Positions 8,195-17,952 of a DNA stretch of 64,000 bases are shown one piece after another. The stretch lies in contig OX638330.1 in NCBI GenBank assembly GCA_951812725.1, positions 5,187,405-5,251,404 of the forward strand, written 5' to 3'. The stretch's first letter is position 1, and the number at the start of each line of letters is the position of its first letter. Under the pieces are notes generated by a model, which was given only the letters and a program-made list of their open reading frames with translations, made no database searches and was not told the DNA's origin. The stretch is from an uncultured Caldilineaceae bacterium. Its GTDB lineage: Bacteria; Chloroflexota; Anaerolineae; Caldilineales; Caldilineaceae. Both the position numbers and the translations under genes were made by a program.

Positions 8195-8527
8195 TCAGCC
8201 AATCTGCCAGTGGAACACCTCCGGCCACCCATCAGGATAAGCGTCGTACGGATCGTAGTCATCCCCGCTATCGTCCTCCATGATCGGCGCCATGTACTCC
8301 TCCCAGCGCACCGACTCGGGGCTTTCAGCCAGGATACGGACTGCCTCGGCGTAATTCTCCGCCTCCATGTACAGGAACAGCTGCCGCTCGGCCATGAAGA
8401 TGCTCATGCTGCGTACGCCCGCCTGCTCCAGGTCGGCCAGCACAGCAGGCCAGACCTCCCGGTGGCGCCGCCGGTACTCTTCCTCCTCCCCCTCCTTGAC
8501 GTGCATGACAAAAGCAACCCGTTCCAT
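8195..8527 (-). CDS. rhaM: L-rhamnose mutarotase
   Basis: This 110-residue cytosolic protein fits the RhaM/COG3254 family in length and sequence: it begins ERVAFVMHVKEGEEEEY with HREVWP following, has the central MSIFMAERQLFLYMEAEN, and the C-terminal PDGWPEVFHWQIG. The enzyme interconverts alpha and beta anomers of L-rhamnose so that downstream enzymes get the right form. AGGGG stands six bases before the ATG. It is the last gene of a minus-strand set with an SDR (50 bases upstream) and an enolase-superfamily dehydratase, which supports L-rhamnose as the substrate of the whole group. Confidence 0.85.
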   Translation of the reverse strand: MERVAFVMHVKEGEEEEYRRRHREVWPAVLADLEQAGVRSMSIFMAERQLFLYMEAENYAEAVRILAESPESVRWEEYMAPIMEDDSGDDYDPYDAYPDGWPEVFHWQIG

Positions 8528-8576
8528 CGGTAACCCCTGTTTTCAGTGGTCAGAAACATCAACAGCCAATGCGACT

Positions 8577-9383
8577 TCACACCTCCATGCCGGGCACCGG
8601 GATCGTACTCAACATCCCGCCGTCGACGTCTAGCGCCGACCCGGTCAGGAAAGCGGCTTCGTCGGAGATGAAGAAGAGCACAGCATTCACGATATCCTGC
8701 ACGGTCGGGTTGCGCTGCAAGGGAATGTCGGCGGCCGTGGCTGCCAGGATCTCCTGCGGCTGCATGCCCGTGGCCTCCGTCTTTAGGTCGAGAATCGCCT
8801 GTCCCATCCCGGTTCCCGATACGCCGACCGGGCAGACGCAGTTGACCGTAACCTGGCGCGGCGCCAGTTCGCCCGCCAGCACCTTGGTCAGGCCAACAAC
8901 CCCGAACTTGGCCGCACAGTAGTGGGCCAACAGCGGGAACCCCACCTTGGCCGCGTCGGAACCGATGTTGACGATGCGGCCGCGGCCGCTGGCGCACAAC
9001 ATCGCCGCGGCTGCCTGGCAGCAGAGAAAGGTGCCCTTAAGGTCTACATCGAGCACCCAGTCCCACTCAGCCTCGCTGATCTTCTCCAGCGGGTTGAAGG
9101 CGATGACACCGGCCGAGTTGACCAGCGTGTCAAGGCCGCCGAAACGTTCCTCGCAGGCCGCCACCGCGGCCGCGGCCGACTTCGGCGACGTCACATCCAG
9201 CTCGATGGCCAGCAGATTGTCGCTGTCCAGGCCGTGTTCAGCATCTTGCAGTCGTTCAGGATCGATATCCCCAATCGCGACCTGCGCGTCGCGTGCCAGC
9301 ATGGCCTCCGCGATTCCCAGCCCGAATCCGCTCGCCCCACCGGTGATCAGCGCCCGGCGCGGGTTAGTCTGACTATTTGACAC
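8577..9383 (-). CDS. SDR family oxidoreductase, probable sugar or sugar-acid dehydrogenase
   Basis: This 268-residue classical SDR has TGGASGFG at 14-21, D39 suggesting NAD use, NSAG at 89-92 and the catalytic Ser142, Tyr155, Lys159 (HYCAAK). The start is GTG at 9383 with GAGGAGGGGAG just upstream. Between the rhamnose mutarotase and an acid-sugar dehydratase it is a good candidate for L-rhamnose 1-dehydrogenase or for the 2-keto-3-deoxy-L-rhamnonate dehydrogenase of the non-phosphorylating rhamnose pathway. Which step it does cannot be settled from sequence alone. Confidence 0.9.
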   Translation of the reverse strand: MSNSQTNPRRALITGGASGFGLGIAEAMLARDAQVAIGDIDPERLQDAEHGLDSDNLLAIELDVTSPKSAAAAVAACEERFGGLDTLVNSAGVIAFNPLEKISEAEWDWVLDVDLKGTFLCCQAAAAMLCASGRGRIVNIGSDAAKVGFPLLAHYCAAKFGVVGLTKVLAGELAPRQVTVNCVCPVGVSGTGMGQAILDLKTEATGMQPQEILAATAADIPLQRNPTVQDIVNAVLFFISDEAAFLTGSALDVDGGMLSTIPVPGMEV

Positions 9384-9472
9384 GGTCTCCCCTCCTCAAA
9401 ACGATCGGCAGCCTCCGAGCAGCGTAGGCAAATTGCTGGTTGCTAATCACCATCTCCTACCCACTGCCGTTC

Positions 9473-10600
9473 TCACTCAAACGAGTACTTGCGCACGATC
9501 TCTTCGCGCACGTGGACACCCAGCCCAGGCGTGTCGCGCACGGCCAGATAACCCCCCTCCTGCACCCAGGGATCGCTGACCAGCTCATGCTGCATCGGCG
9601 ACTCATGTGGCTTGAGGTCCATGCTGACGCCGTGGTCGGAAATGGCCAGCAGATGGACGCTGGCCGCGGTATTGAGCGCGCTGCTCCACGTGTGCAGGCT
9701 GAACTGCAGATTCTCTACCTCCAGCAACCGGATCACCTCGCGAGAGCCGGTGATGCCGTGGCTGCGGCCCGGGTCGATCTGGACCACATCCACGCCGCCG
9801 CTGCGGATCAGACGCCCGTAGCTCTCGACATCCCACTCATCCTCACCGGTCCCGATCGGCGTCGCCACCGCGGCCCGCAGCCGAGCATGCCCCTCCAGGT
9901 CACGCGGCAGGAGCGGCTGCTCAATCCAGCGCAGGCGGTACGGCTCCAGCTGGCGGAAGCGCTGGATCGCCGTCGGCACGTCCCACAGATTGCGCGCGCC
10001 GGGCGTATCCACGATCAGCTCGCGGTCATCGCCGATCACCTCGCGGATGCGGCGCACGTACTCGATATCGCGCGCGGCGTCCTGCCCGAAGACCGCGTCC
10101 GGATGCATGCCCCAACCCGCCTTGACGTAATGGTAGCCCTGCTCCACCATCCAACGGAATTCGTTCAACGTCCAGTCCAGGTCTTCCATGTCGAAGATGA
10201 ACGAGGCCATCGCCACCACCTTGTCATGCAACTTGCCCCCCAAAAGCTGGCAGACCGGCAGCCCCAACGCCTTGCCCTTCAGATCCCACAGCGCCATATC
10301 GATCGCGCTCACGCCAAAGGCCGCAATCCCTTCCGGGCCATACCACCAGACATGGGCCAGCATCTTATGCCAGGCGCGCTCCACATCAAGTGCGTCCTCG
10401 CCGATCAGCAGCGGCGCCAGCCCCTGCTCTATGATCAGCTTCGTCGCCAGCGCAGCCTCGCGAAACTGGGAGATACACTCGCCCCAACCGACCGCGCCGT
10501 CATCTGCCTCAACCCGCGCCAGGGTGATGTAGCGCTCAATGCCCTTATAGTGGGGTTCCGGATACGCGAGCGCGAATGCTTGAACTCTGCGAATTTTCAT
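9473..10600 (-). CDS. Enolase-superfamily acid-sugar dehydratase, possibly L-rhamnonate dehydratase
   Basis: The 375-residue protein has the mandelate racemase/muconate lactonizing fold: an N-terminal capping domain (1-125) and a beta-barrel. Magnesium ligands are Asp198 (LIVDTPG), Glu227 (WIEQPL) and Glu253 (TGEDE). Lys160 lies on the second strand, and Asp276 with His303 (SLHTWSS) forms the dyad of the mandelate racemase subgroup. Such enzymes dehydrate aldonic acids to 2-keto-3-deoxy acids. Next to rhamnose mutarotase and a GH106-like protein, L-rhamnonate is the best guess; fuconate, galactonate or another acid sugar are alternatives. Confidence 0.8.
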   Translation of the reverse strand: MKIRRVQAFALAYPEPHYKGIERYITLARVEADDGAVGWGECISQFREAALATKLIIEQGLAPLLIGEDALDVERAWHKMLAHVWWYGPEGIAAFGVSAIDMALWDLKGKALGLPVCQLLGGKLHDKVVAMASFIFDMEDLDWTLNEFRWMVEQGYHYVKAGWGMHPDAVFGQDAARDIEYVRRIREVIGDDRELIVDTPGARNLWDVPTAIQRFRQLEPYRLRWIEQPLLPRDLEGHARLRAAVATPIGTGEDEWDVESYGRLIRSGGVDVVQIDPGRSHGITGSREVIRLLEVENLQFSLHTWSSALNTAASVHLLAISDHGVSMDLKPHESPMQHELVSDPWVQEGGYLAVRDTPGLGVHVREEIVRKYSFE

Positions 10601-10732
10601 GGCTCTTCCCTTGTGGATTTATCGAGTTTGAGGCTTTAGTCCTCGGCAACAAGGCGGAAACGTGGGAACGCGGCGTCACCAAAAGCGGAACCACACAGCC
10701 GCAACTGAATCGCAAACCTGTACGTGGGGAGC

Positions 10733-10971
10733 AAAGACGTTCCTTCTCTCCTCATGATAGTCATATGGGCGGTCGGGCCTTCGGCCCTCCCTTGTGCAGG
10801 GGCTGCGCCCCCGCAACGCCCCCCTACAAAACCATGCCTCACCGACCGTGTGCCTTCTTCGCAACCTGTCGGCTGGCGAGCATGGCGGCGGCTGTACACC
10901 AGTTGCGTCACCAAGAGCCTGAATGGTTCCAAGGATGACTGGCTGGTCAAGTACTGTGGCTTAGTAGTTAC
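10733..10971 (+). repeat. Intergenic GC-rich repeat, copy A (subtype 1)
   Basis: A leader rich in TCTCTCC is followed by the shared core GGGCGGTCGGGCC-TTC-GGCCC, then GCAGGGGCTGCGCCCCCGC and CGCCCCCCTACAAAACCAT. Two tight stems are visible: GGGCC/GGCCC with loop TTC, and GGGGC/GCCCC with loop TGC. The 3' half (CTGTCGGCTGGCGAGCATG ... GTGGCTTAGTAGTTAC) is shared with copy D. It occupies most of the 405-base gap between the dehydratase and the GH106-like gene. Confidence 0.85.
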
Positions 10972-11005
10972 CTAAAAACTAGAAACTGACCACGAAAAAC
11001 CGCAG

Positions 11006-14000
11006 TCAAAAACTGCCCTCAACCACCGGCTTGGCGGTCAGCGTTGCCCGCATCGGGAAACTGACCGTAACCGGGCCAAGCAGCCCCGAAACCGTCTGCC
11101 CCGCAAAGACAAACTCGGACTCATAAGGTCCCGTGCTGAAATAGTTCGCCAACGTATTGTAGACGATCACTTCCAACTCGTTGTCACCCTCGCGCACCTG
11201 GTCTGTGATATAAAAGCGGTAGGGACGCGCCAACTTGACGCCCACACTCTGCCCGTTGACAGTCACCTCCGCCGTCGTATTCACCGCGCCCAGATCGAGA
11301 ACCACCTCCCCCTGCAACTGCTCAGACGTCAGGGTGAATCTCTTCTTGTAAACGGCGCCGCCGGAGTAATTCTCCAACGCGTACTGGCTCCAGTCGCCCA
11401 ACGGCAGCGACGCCTCAGCGCATTCGAAGCGAACTGGCTGGCGGATGGCCGCACCTGCATAAACACCGGCCTTTTGTTCAATGCGCAGCGCCACCTGGGA
11501 GATATCCGCCACTGGACCATCCAGCCGGATCTGTCCATCCCGGACTGCCGCTTCTACGCCGTCGACCCATACTTGAACGCCCTCGGCATCCACATCCAGA
11601 TGCAGCGTATGCGTTCCCGCCGGCGCCTCGCACCTGTACCAGCCGACCCGTTTCTCTTTGTGCGGCGCGATTTCATAGACCAGGTCGGACGGCTCGGCGA
11701 ACCAGGTCAGCCGCGCCGCCGCACGGTCTCGCACCGGTGTCGTCGACGGCGCCAGCAGGGCTGCATACGCCCGCAACGGCTGACCGGGCGGCTGCACGCA
11801 AGCGAGCAGGAGCAGGTTCAACCCCTCCTGCAGCACGACCTCTATCGCTTCCGGAACCGGCTCCCCGGATTGGTCCGGCAGCAGAGCTTCCCCGTTCAAC
11901 CACGCCTGCTCGACCTGCCCGCTGTCGGCCCCCAAATGCAGGACCCAGCGCCCAGCCCGCGGCGCCCGCACATGCGTGTACAGATAGCGCACGCGCTCTT
12001 CATGCTCGTCGGCAATGTCGAAACACAGGAATGAATCCCCGACCCCTTGGCTGCCGCCCCATACGTCGGTGCCCGGCTGCCCGAATTCCTGCGAATAACA
12101 GACCGTCTCCCAGTCCATTCCACCGGCGTCCAGCGCATCTGCGTCCCCGGCCATCAGAGCCGCCAGCTCCGGCGGGACCTGCCCGCGCTTGAATGGGCCG
12201 CTGGCCCGCCAGTAGGGGCCGAAGCTATAGGTGAAAACGGGCCAGCTGCCATCGTCATAGTCGCGGCTGTGCCAGCCCTGCACAACGTCCGCCGTCTCCT
12301 CCTCCCGGTAGCGGAACTGTCGCGCCTCCGCGCCGATCCGCTCGTCGCTTGCCGGCTCGCGGAAATCGCCCCAGCGGTTGTCCATCGTCGGCATCAACCG
12401 GAACGACCAGTCGCCTGTCAGGTGCAGGGGAGCCGCCGCCGGCCCGAACCGGGCCTGCGCGCCGTAGTCGCGCCCTTCATGGCGCACGCGCACCGACTTG
12501 AGGCCCCCGTCTCCGACAGTACCCTGCACCGCAACGCTATCGCCCGACGCTTCCACATGCGTGATCGCCCCCAGATTGTCCGCCGTCACAGCCGGTCTAT
12601 CCCCAGGCGGGCGCATCACCAGAACGATGCCCTGGTTGGCCTCCATCGTCAGCCGCACCGTCGTCCTGTCATCGGTGCAGCAGAAGCGGTGGTGGGGCAA
12701 CACCTCGCCGCTCCAGCAGTCCCAGATCTCCGGTTCGCCGCGCACGCGCAAGGTAAACGTCAGCTCTCTCCGCTTCGATTCGACATTGTAGAGGAAGTAG
12801 ATGTCAAGCTCGCCTGCTTTCTGATGCGTGTGGAAGACCTTCTTCTCTGAAGCGACCACATCGCGGTCGATCGCGGCTGCGATCGTGACCGCGACATCAA
12901 CGCCCCGCTGCTCCGCATGGGGCGTGCGCATCGTGTCCTGGCTGGGCAGGAAGATGCCTTGGCCGCCCTGCTCGTTGCTCCGCCGGTAAATGCTGTCCCC
13001 AGCCTGGGTATGCGCCTCTGAGCGATGGGCGGCCGTCTCGCTGGAAGCGATGCCAAAGATATGCTGCAACAGCGCGCACACTTCAGGATCATCGCGCCCT
13101 TGCTCCTGTGACGCACCGGGCAGCCGTCGGTAAGCCACTACCGTGCCGCCCCCGTCAAAGAACTCTTTGAGCTTTGTCAGCGTCTGACCCCGGATCGTCG
13201 TCATCGGCGGCAGCAGTACCGCCCGGAACTGTATACCTGCTATCTCCAGCGTCCCGTCGCGCACAACGGCCTGGCTGAGAAGGTTGTCGTCAACGAAATC
13301 GAAATCAATCCCCTTCTCATAGATCTGGCGGGCGAGCGCAAAGGTGGACATCGCGCATTCGTCGGCCGCACTCGTGAACGAGTCCCCCCGCAACCAGTTG
13401 GCGTGTACAGTCGTCAGCGGGTAGAGCAACGCCACATCCGCCGCGTGCGTTCCCTGGCTCATCACCGCGCTCAAGCGCGACACATAGTCCACAAAGGTCT
13501 GCCAGTGCTCCCAGTAGGGCTGGCGCCAGTGAATCGACGGCGGCACCCACTCATACCAGCCGCCCAGCGTGTTGTACAGCCCCCCGTGCTGATTGTACAG
13601 ATTCAGCCCATACGCATAGTTCTCATTCGTCCAGGCAACGTTCTGCTCCTGCGACATGCCCCAGCCCGACCCCCAGTAGACGCACATCGAAGCCCGCTCC
13701 CGCTCGTAAATGTGCAGGATCGAGCTGGACAGCTTGGCGTCGATGAAACAGCGCTGGCCGGGCAGGCTGGCCTCGGGATCCTCGTTGCCGGTGACGTGGA
13801 ACCAGCGCATCAGGCGGAAAAAATCGCCGTAATGCCATGTCTGCCCCAGCATATCCTGCCGTCCCCAGGTCGCGATCGTGCCGTAGCGCATGCCCCGCTC
13901 TTCGTGCCACGCGTACAGCGGCTTGTAGAAGTTCTCCTCCAGCGCGGCGGACATCACCTCGTAGTAGTCGCAGCGGATCTTGTCGGTGAAATCGCCGATG

Positions 14001-14815
14001 TCGTGGAAGAGGCCGACCAGCCAGGGCGCGGGGTCATAACCCTTCTCTGCCTTGAACCGCTCTACCAGCTCCGGCGCGTAGAGGATATTGCCCTTGAGCA
14101 CATAAATCTCGTCCTGCCCGTAGAGGGAAAGCGTGCCGGGTATAAATTCGCGCAGCCGCTCTTCGTGTTCCTGCCAATACACTTCGAGCCAGCGGGCCGC
14201 GACATGGGGATTGAGGTAATCTAGATCGTGCGGCTGGCTGGCGACAACCATCAGCAGCCAACCGGCCTCCGGCGCTGTCCAGCCTATCCGCCGCCCCTGC
14301 ACAGCCGCACTGAGATCCTGGTGCGATGCCGGATCCAACCGTCCACCGTCCGTGCGGTATGCCGCCGCCGCCAGAACGCTCTCCCCCGCCGGCACCTCGA
14401 TCTGCAAGGCACTGTTCCCATTCGAGCGCTCCTCGTGGATCACCAGGCGGCGGCCCGCCAACTCCGGCCGCGCGGCGCGTTCGGCCCGCAGCCGGTCCTG
14501 CCAGGATTCCCGTCCCTCCCAGCAGGAGAACCAGGCCTGCAGGCCAAGACGGCTATGTTCAGCCACCGAGTGGCGGAAGAACTCCCACCACTCTTCGCTG
14601 AAATAGGCCGGTTGCGTCCCGTACCGCTCGCCGTCGAGATAGCGCGGATAGTACCAAGTGCCGCCCACCCCTTTCTTTTTCAACTCCTCCAGCTGCCAGG
14701 TCAGACGCTCCTTGTCCAGCTCGCCCGTCTCCCAGAACCAGGTGACAAAGTCGCTGTACTCCAGGGTAGGCTGGCTGAAAAGTTGCAGCAGGGTGGAGTA
14801 GGAGGGAGCGTTCAT
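11006..14815 (-). CDS. Glycoside hydrolase, GH106-like alpha-L-rhamnosidase
   Basis: This large protein has 1,269 residues. The N-terminal part resembles the GH106 catalytic barrel (family opening DFVTWFWETGELDKERLTWQ, then GVGGTWYYPRYL). The C-terminal part is a beta-sandwich with PLGDWSQYALENYSGGAVYK, VVLDLGAVNTTAEVTVNGQS and GDNELEVIVYNTLANYF, typical of the galactose-binding-like domain of GH106. GH106 enzymes cut terminal alpha-L-rhamnose from pectic rhamnogalacturonan or ulvan-like chains. No signal peptide is seen, so it may act inside the cell on imported oligosaccharides. Neighbouring mutarotase and dehydratase genes fit release and oxidation of L-rhamnose. I could not assign the catalytic glutamates. 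Confidence 0.75.
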   Translation of the reverse strand: MNAPSYSTLLQLFSQPTLEYSDFVTWFWETGELDKERLTWQLEELKKKGVGGTWYYPRYLDGERYGTQPAYFSEEWWEFFRHSVAEHSRLGLQAWFSCWEGRESWQDRLRAERAARPELAGRRLVIHEERSNGNSALQIEVPAGESVLAAAAYRTDGGRLDPASHQDLSAAVQGRRIGWTAPEAGWLLMVVASQPHDLDYLNPHVAARWLEVYWQEHEERLREFIPGTLSLYGQDEIYVLKGNILYAPELVERFKAEKGYDPAPWLVGLFHDIGDFTDKIRCDYYEVMSAALEENFYKPLYAWHEERGMRYGTIATWGRQDMLGQTWHYGDFFRLMRWFHVTGNEDPEASLPGQRCFIDAKLSSSILHIYERERASMCVYWGSGWGMSQEQNVAWTNENYAYGLNLYNQHGGLYNTLGGWYEWVPPSIHWRQPYWEHWQTFVDYVSRLSAVMSQGTHAADVALLYPLTTVHANWLRGDSFTSAADECAMSTFALARQIYEKGIDFDFVDDNLLSQAVVRDGTLEIAGIQFRAVLLPPMTTIRGQTLTKLKEFFDGGGTVVAYRRLPGASQEQGRDDPEVCALLQHIFGIASSETAAHRSEAHTQAGDSIYRRSNEQGGQGIFLPSQDTMRTPHAEQRGVDVAVTIAAAIDRDVVASEKKVFHTHQKAGELDIYFLYNVESKRRELTFTLRVRGEPEIWDCWSGEVLPHHRFCCTDDRTTVRLTMEANQGIVLVMRPPGDRPAVTADNLGAITHVEASGDSVAVQGTVGDGGLKSVRVRHEGRDYGAQARFGPAAAPLHLTGDWSFRLMPTMDNRWGDFREPASDERIGAEARQFRYREEETADVVQGWHSRDYDDGSWPVFTYSFGPYWRASGPFKRGQVPPELAALMAGDADALDAGGMDWETVCYSQEFGQPGTDVWGGSQGVGDSFLCFDIADEHEERVRYLYTHVRAPRAGRWVLHLGADSGQVEQAWLNGEALLPDQSGEPVPEAIEVVLQEGLNLLLLACVQPPGQPLRAYAALLAPSTTPVRDRAAARLTWFAEPSDLVYEIAPHKEKRVGWYRCEAPAGTHTLHLDVDAEGVQVWVDGVEAAVRDGQIRLDGPVADISQVALRIEQKAGVYAGAAIRQPVRFECAEASLPLGDWSQYALENYSGGAVYKKRFTLTSEQLQGEVVLDLGAVNTTAEVTVNGQSVGVKLARPYRFYITDQVREGDNELEVIVYNTLANYFSTGPYESEFVFAGQTVSGLLGPVTVSFPMRATLTAKPVVEGSF

Positions 14816-14991
14816 TTTGGGAGTTCTCTGTCTTGAGTTTTAGGTCATGTCGGAGCGGGAGGGAGACCCCTGGGTAACAACTGCTGGATAGTTGCAGAAG
14901 GACGCTGCTACAGGCGGGGGCTATAATGCAGGCCAAAAGCCGACACTGTGGTAAGTATGTGTGGTTATTGTAAATGAACAGGTGGAGAGGG

Positions 14992-17928
14992 CTAGGGGCT
15001 TTCAATCAATATTTTCTTCAAGGGCCATAATGCTCTCCCCCCTTCGCCAACTAGCCTGTTTATAAGAGCGGTCGCTGGTGCTTCAGTTGTAGGATTGCTG
15101 TGAAGAATCTCGAAAGCTTCAACCCACTTGTTATCATGATTCCAATGCCACAGCGTTCCTTGCTCACTGCCGTGAACGCCGCTTTGAAGGAGATACAATC
15201 GGGCAATTTCTAAAGTTTCTTTTGGCGCTGCTTCTGCCAACTGAGGAACAGGCTTGAGGTTTTCATAATGCCATTCAAGAATCCCGTTTGTCTTTTCAAG
15301 AGTTTTCCTGACTCGCCGGGCAAGCCAGGCAGGCTCGAAAACTCCGTTGTCCAGATCGATCCAGAGGCCAAATTTCTCAAACACTTCCTGATTTTCTTGC
15401 TTCTGCAACAGCCAATCCCAGAGCTCTTTCAGACGATTCTTACTTTCCGGATTTCTTGCAAAGAACTCTTCCGAGTCATCGTTTAAGATGAAAAAGCGTC
15501 CGAGAGATTGGACAAAGTGCGCGTGTTGTTTCGGATTTTCCTTCTTCCAGAACGCCTGCAATAGTTGGTGGTCCAGGTCAAACTCTTTGAAGTGCATGAA
15601 GGCAAGCGCAAGGTGTTCGGCAATACCCTCAGCCGGCTCCTTTGTATGTTTTTGCCGAGGAGGAAAATCGCTATCTGTCAAAAACAGTGCTCGCTGATAG
15701 AGGTGCTGAATGGCAGGGTCGGAGATCATCTCTCCGTACAGTCTGGCGGAAAGGTACCCTTCCCACGCCGCTGAATAGAGCCAAGTCTTTGCTGCATCCT
15801 TGGAAAAGATTAGCGGTAAGAGTCTGCGGGTCCAATCCTTGTCGCGGAAGTATATGTTTGAAAGATAGCGTCCAAACATAAACATGAGGGCGCGCGTATT
15901 CTCTCTCAGTAATACCTCCTCGTACAGTTGTTTGACATCGCTTCTGATCTTGTCGCCGTCCAAGACGACAAATAGATAAAACACCTCGAAGGCTCTGCCA
16001 CGCACAGTGTTGATGGCCATGGTCAGAGGATCGGTTGCCCACCTACCATCAGCATCATCGTGCATCGCCTTGATCCCTGGTGCGCTCTCAGTAATCTTGA
16101 ATTGCTCGTCTACGGGCGATGGGTCGGGATGTGTAAGGAGATAAGTCACAGTCCCATAAATCTGGTCGCGATATCTGCCAAAGTCGACCCGCGTCTGGCC
16201 ATCCTGTTTAGTGAACAATTCGCGCAAGACATCGGCCATTGCTGAGTGAACGGCGTCCCAGTCGGCAAGCCAGGTATCGTGCCAACCAGACACTCTTTGC
16301 CCTCTTTCAAACGGTTCTCTCTTGCCAGAGTCTCTGATCGCGCAGCAAAGATCAATCACGCCATCCCAAATGACCTCTGAAGCGAGCTCCCTATGATTCT
16401 TGATGGCTTCCTGAATTCCAACAAGAAATGTGTATGTATAATGTTGATCAAGTGCAATGCGATCGAAGAAAAGAGAGGCATTCTCGGCGTATTGCTGTAA
16501 TCGCTCAGGCATATCCTTTTGCAGTCGATCTCCAACGCCGCTTGCATTTATTGGATTGTAAAAGTCATCTTCTGTGTTTCGAGCGTTCAGATCCGCTGGC
16601 GTCCACTCATAGCGAAGCCTCCTGGCAATCTCGGCTAGAGGCAATTGTCCAAATTCCTCTTGCGAAACGGGAGCTCGCGATGAGACAAATCTAGCTTCGT
16701 CATCCCCCATATCTATATCTGGGCGAGGTTCATAATCTGGATTGAGAACGAAGCCCTCTTTTTCAACCCTTTCTTTCAAATCTGGCAACTCGTCCAGAAA
16801 GGGCAGAATCATGGAGAGTATGTGCGAACCGTATTGTTTCTTTTCAGGTTGGCGGCCAAAGGTATCCAAAACTCTTTCGATGAAATGTTTTCTGCCTTCT
16901 ACCGACAGAATGTGGAATCCTTGTCGCAACGCCTTCTTGTATTCCGTCCCTGACGACACGTCATAATAGTTGTCAGCCTCAAATAAGGAGAAAAAGGCCT
17001 GTTTGAGATGGTCCTTCAGTGCCGACGGGCAAAGGCTCAATACATAGAATCTAAGCCTCCGTATCACGCGGCTGTCTGGAAGGGATACAAAGTGCCGCAC
17101 ATAAACATCTCTGACTATTTGAGCGTTGTTGCATCTCTTCCCAATCAGGCGGACCGCCAGTGTTTTGACTAATGCTGCAAGTTCACGCACTTCTTCCTGC
17201 CACGAATTGGCTTGGTCCAATTGCAAGCTGAAAAAATCTACTTCAAGTAGCCAGTAGTTGTTGGACGCAGTCAACACTTCAGATAGTTTCTGAATCGCAA
17301 GAGCCAATGCAGCCTCAGCATATTCAGTTTCCAGAGAAGCCAATAGGCTGAAAATATCAGTGCGCGTGAGATACTTCAGGTAGAACGGGTTGTTGCGATG
17401 GAGAGGCGCATTTTCAAGCTCTTCTTGAGGACGCACAGCCAGCACGGCCTCTGCGAGCACCAAAAGGTTTTCAAAATATGTTTCGTCAGCAAGAGTTTTC
17501 AGCATCTCCTCGCATTCGAAACTGGAATGGGTGTAAATTGCATCAATCAGTTGTATCCACCGCTCGGCTCGGATTTTGTCAACCACACGGGCCAACTGGT
17601 CTGCGGGCAGGGCGCTGCAGAGCCGTAAGAAACCGTAGGCAACCTCCTGGCTTCGGGTGTCGGTGGATATTGGCGTATCCAACATGATATCGACTACGAC
17701 GGCGGGCCGTTTTTCAGCCATGCGAAGGAGGTAATTGAGTTCGGGCGTTCTGGTCGTAAAGGGTGTTGCGGCTTCCTTCTTGATGGCATCCAGATAGCCA
17801 TTCCGCCAGAGCCAGTCCAACCACCGTTCGTCGGCTTTGTGGAAGAAATACCGCCGGGCGTCCAGGTCTACATTTATGAGCTCGTAAATCTGCTCTTTGT
17901 CCATTGTGGGTTGTACTTGGACTGTCAC
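14992..17928 (-). CDS. Large all-helical protein of unknown function in a defence-like operon
   Basis: This cytosolic protein of 978 residues starts at a GTG (17928); an internal ATG eight codons later is an alternative. It is almost wholly alpha-helical, with repeated amphipathic helices suggesting a HEAT- or ARM-like scaffold, for example ELNYLLRMAEKRPAVVVDIM near the N-terminus. I see no Walker, nuclease, protease or kinase motif. It is last in a tight set after a toxin-antitoxin pair and a HEPN-like protein, 24 bases after the latter. GC is well below that of the metabolic genes, so transfer is likely. A target sensor or scaffold for a toxic partner is possible but is inference. Confidence 0.6.
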   Translation of the reverse strand: MTVQVQPTMDKEQIYELINVDLDARRYFFHKADERWLDWLWRNGYLDAIKKEAATPFTTRTPELNYLLRMAEKRPAVVVDIMLDTPISTDTRSQEVAYGFLRLCSALPADQLARVVDKIRAERWIQLIDAIYTHSSFECEEMLKTLADETYFENLLVLAEAVLAVRPQEELENAPLHRNNPFYLKYLTRTDIFSLLASLETEYAEAALALAIQKLSEVLTASNNYWLLEVDFFSLQLDQANSWQEEVRELAALVKTLAVRLIGKRCNNAQIVRDVYVRHFVSLPDSRVIRRLRFYVLSLCPSALKDHLKQAFFSLFEADNYYDVSSGTEYKKALRQGFHILSVEGRKHFIERVLDTFGRQPEKKQYGSHILSMILPFLDELPDLKERVEKEGFVLNPDYEPRPDIDMGDDEARFVSSRAPVSQEEFGQLPLAEIARRLRYEWTPADLNARNTEDDFYNPINASGVGDRLQKDMPERLQQYAENASLFFDRIALDQHYTYTFLVGIQEAIKNHRELASEVIWDGVIDLCCAIRDSGKREPFERGQRVSGWHDTWLADWDAVHSAMADVLRELFTKQDGQTRVDFGRYRDQIYGTVTYLLTHPDPSPVDEQFKITESAPGIKAMHDDADGRWATDPLTMAINTVRGRAFEVFYLFVVLDGDKIRSDVKQLYEEVLLRENTRALMFMFGRYLSNIYFRDKDWTRRLLPLIFSKDAAKTWLYSAAWEGYLSARLYGEMISDPAIQHLYQRALFLTDSDFPPRQKHTKEPAEGIAEHLALAFMHFKEFDLDHQLLQAFWKKENPKQHAHFVQSLGRFFILNDDSEEFFARNPESKNRLKELWDWLLQKQENQEVFEKFGLWIDLDNGVFEPAWLARRVRKTLEKTNGILEWHYENLKPVPQLAEAAPKETLEIARLYLLQSGVHGSEQGTLWHWNHDNKWVEAFEILHSNPTTEAPATALINRLVGEGGRALWPLKKILIESP

Positions 17929-17952
17929 GGTAGCTTCTCCGAATCGATCAGA

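Noticed and set aside
14992-17928. The 978-residue protein as a STAND or other P-loop ATPase
   Set aside because: No Walker A or B motif can be found in its sequence.
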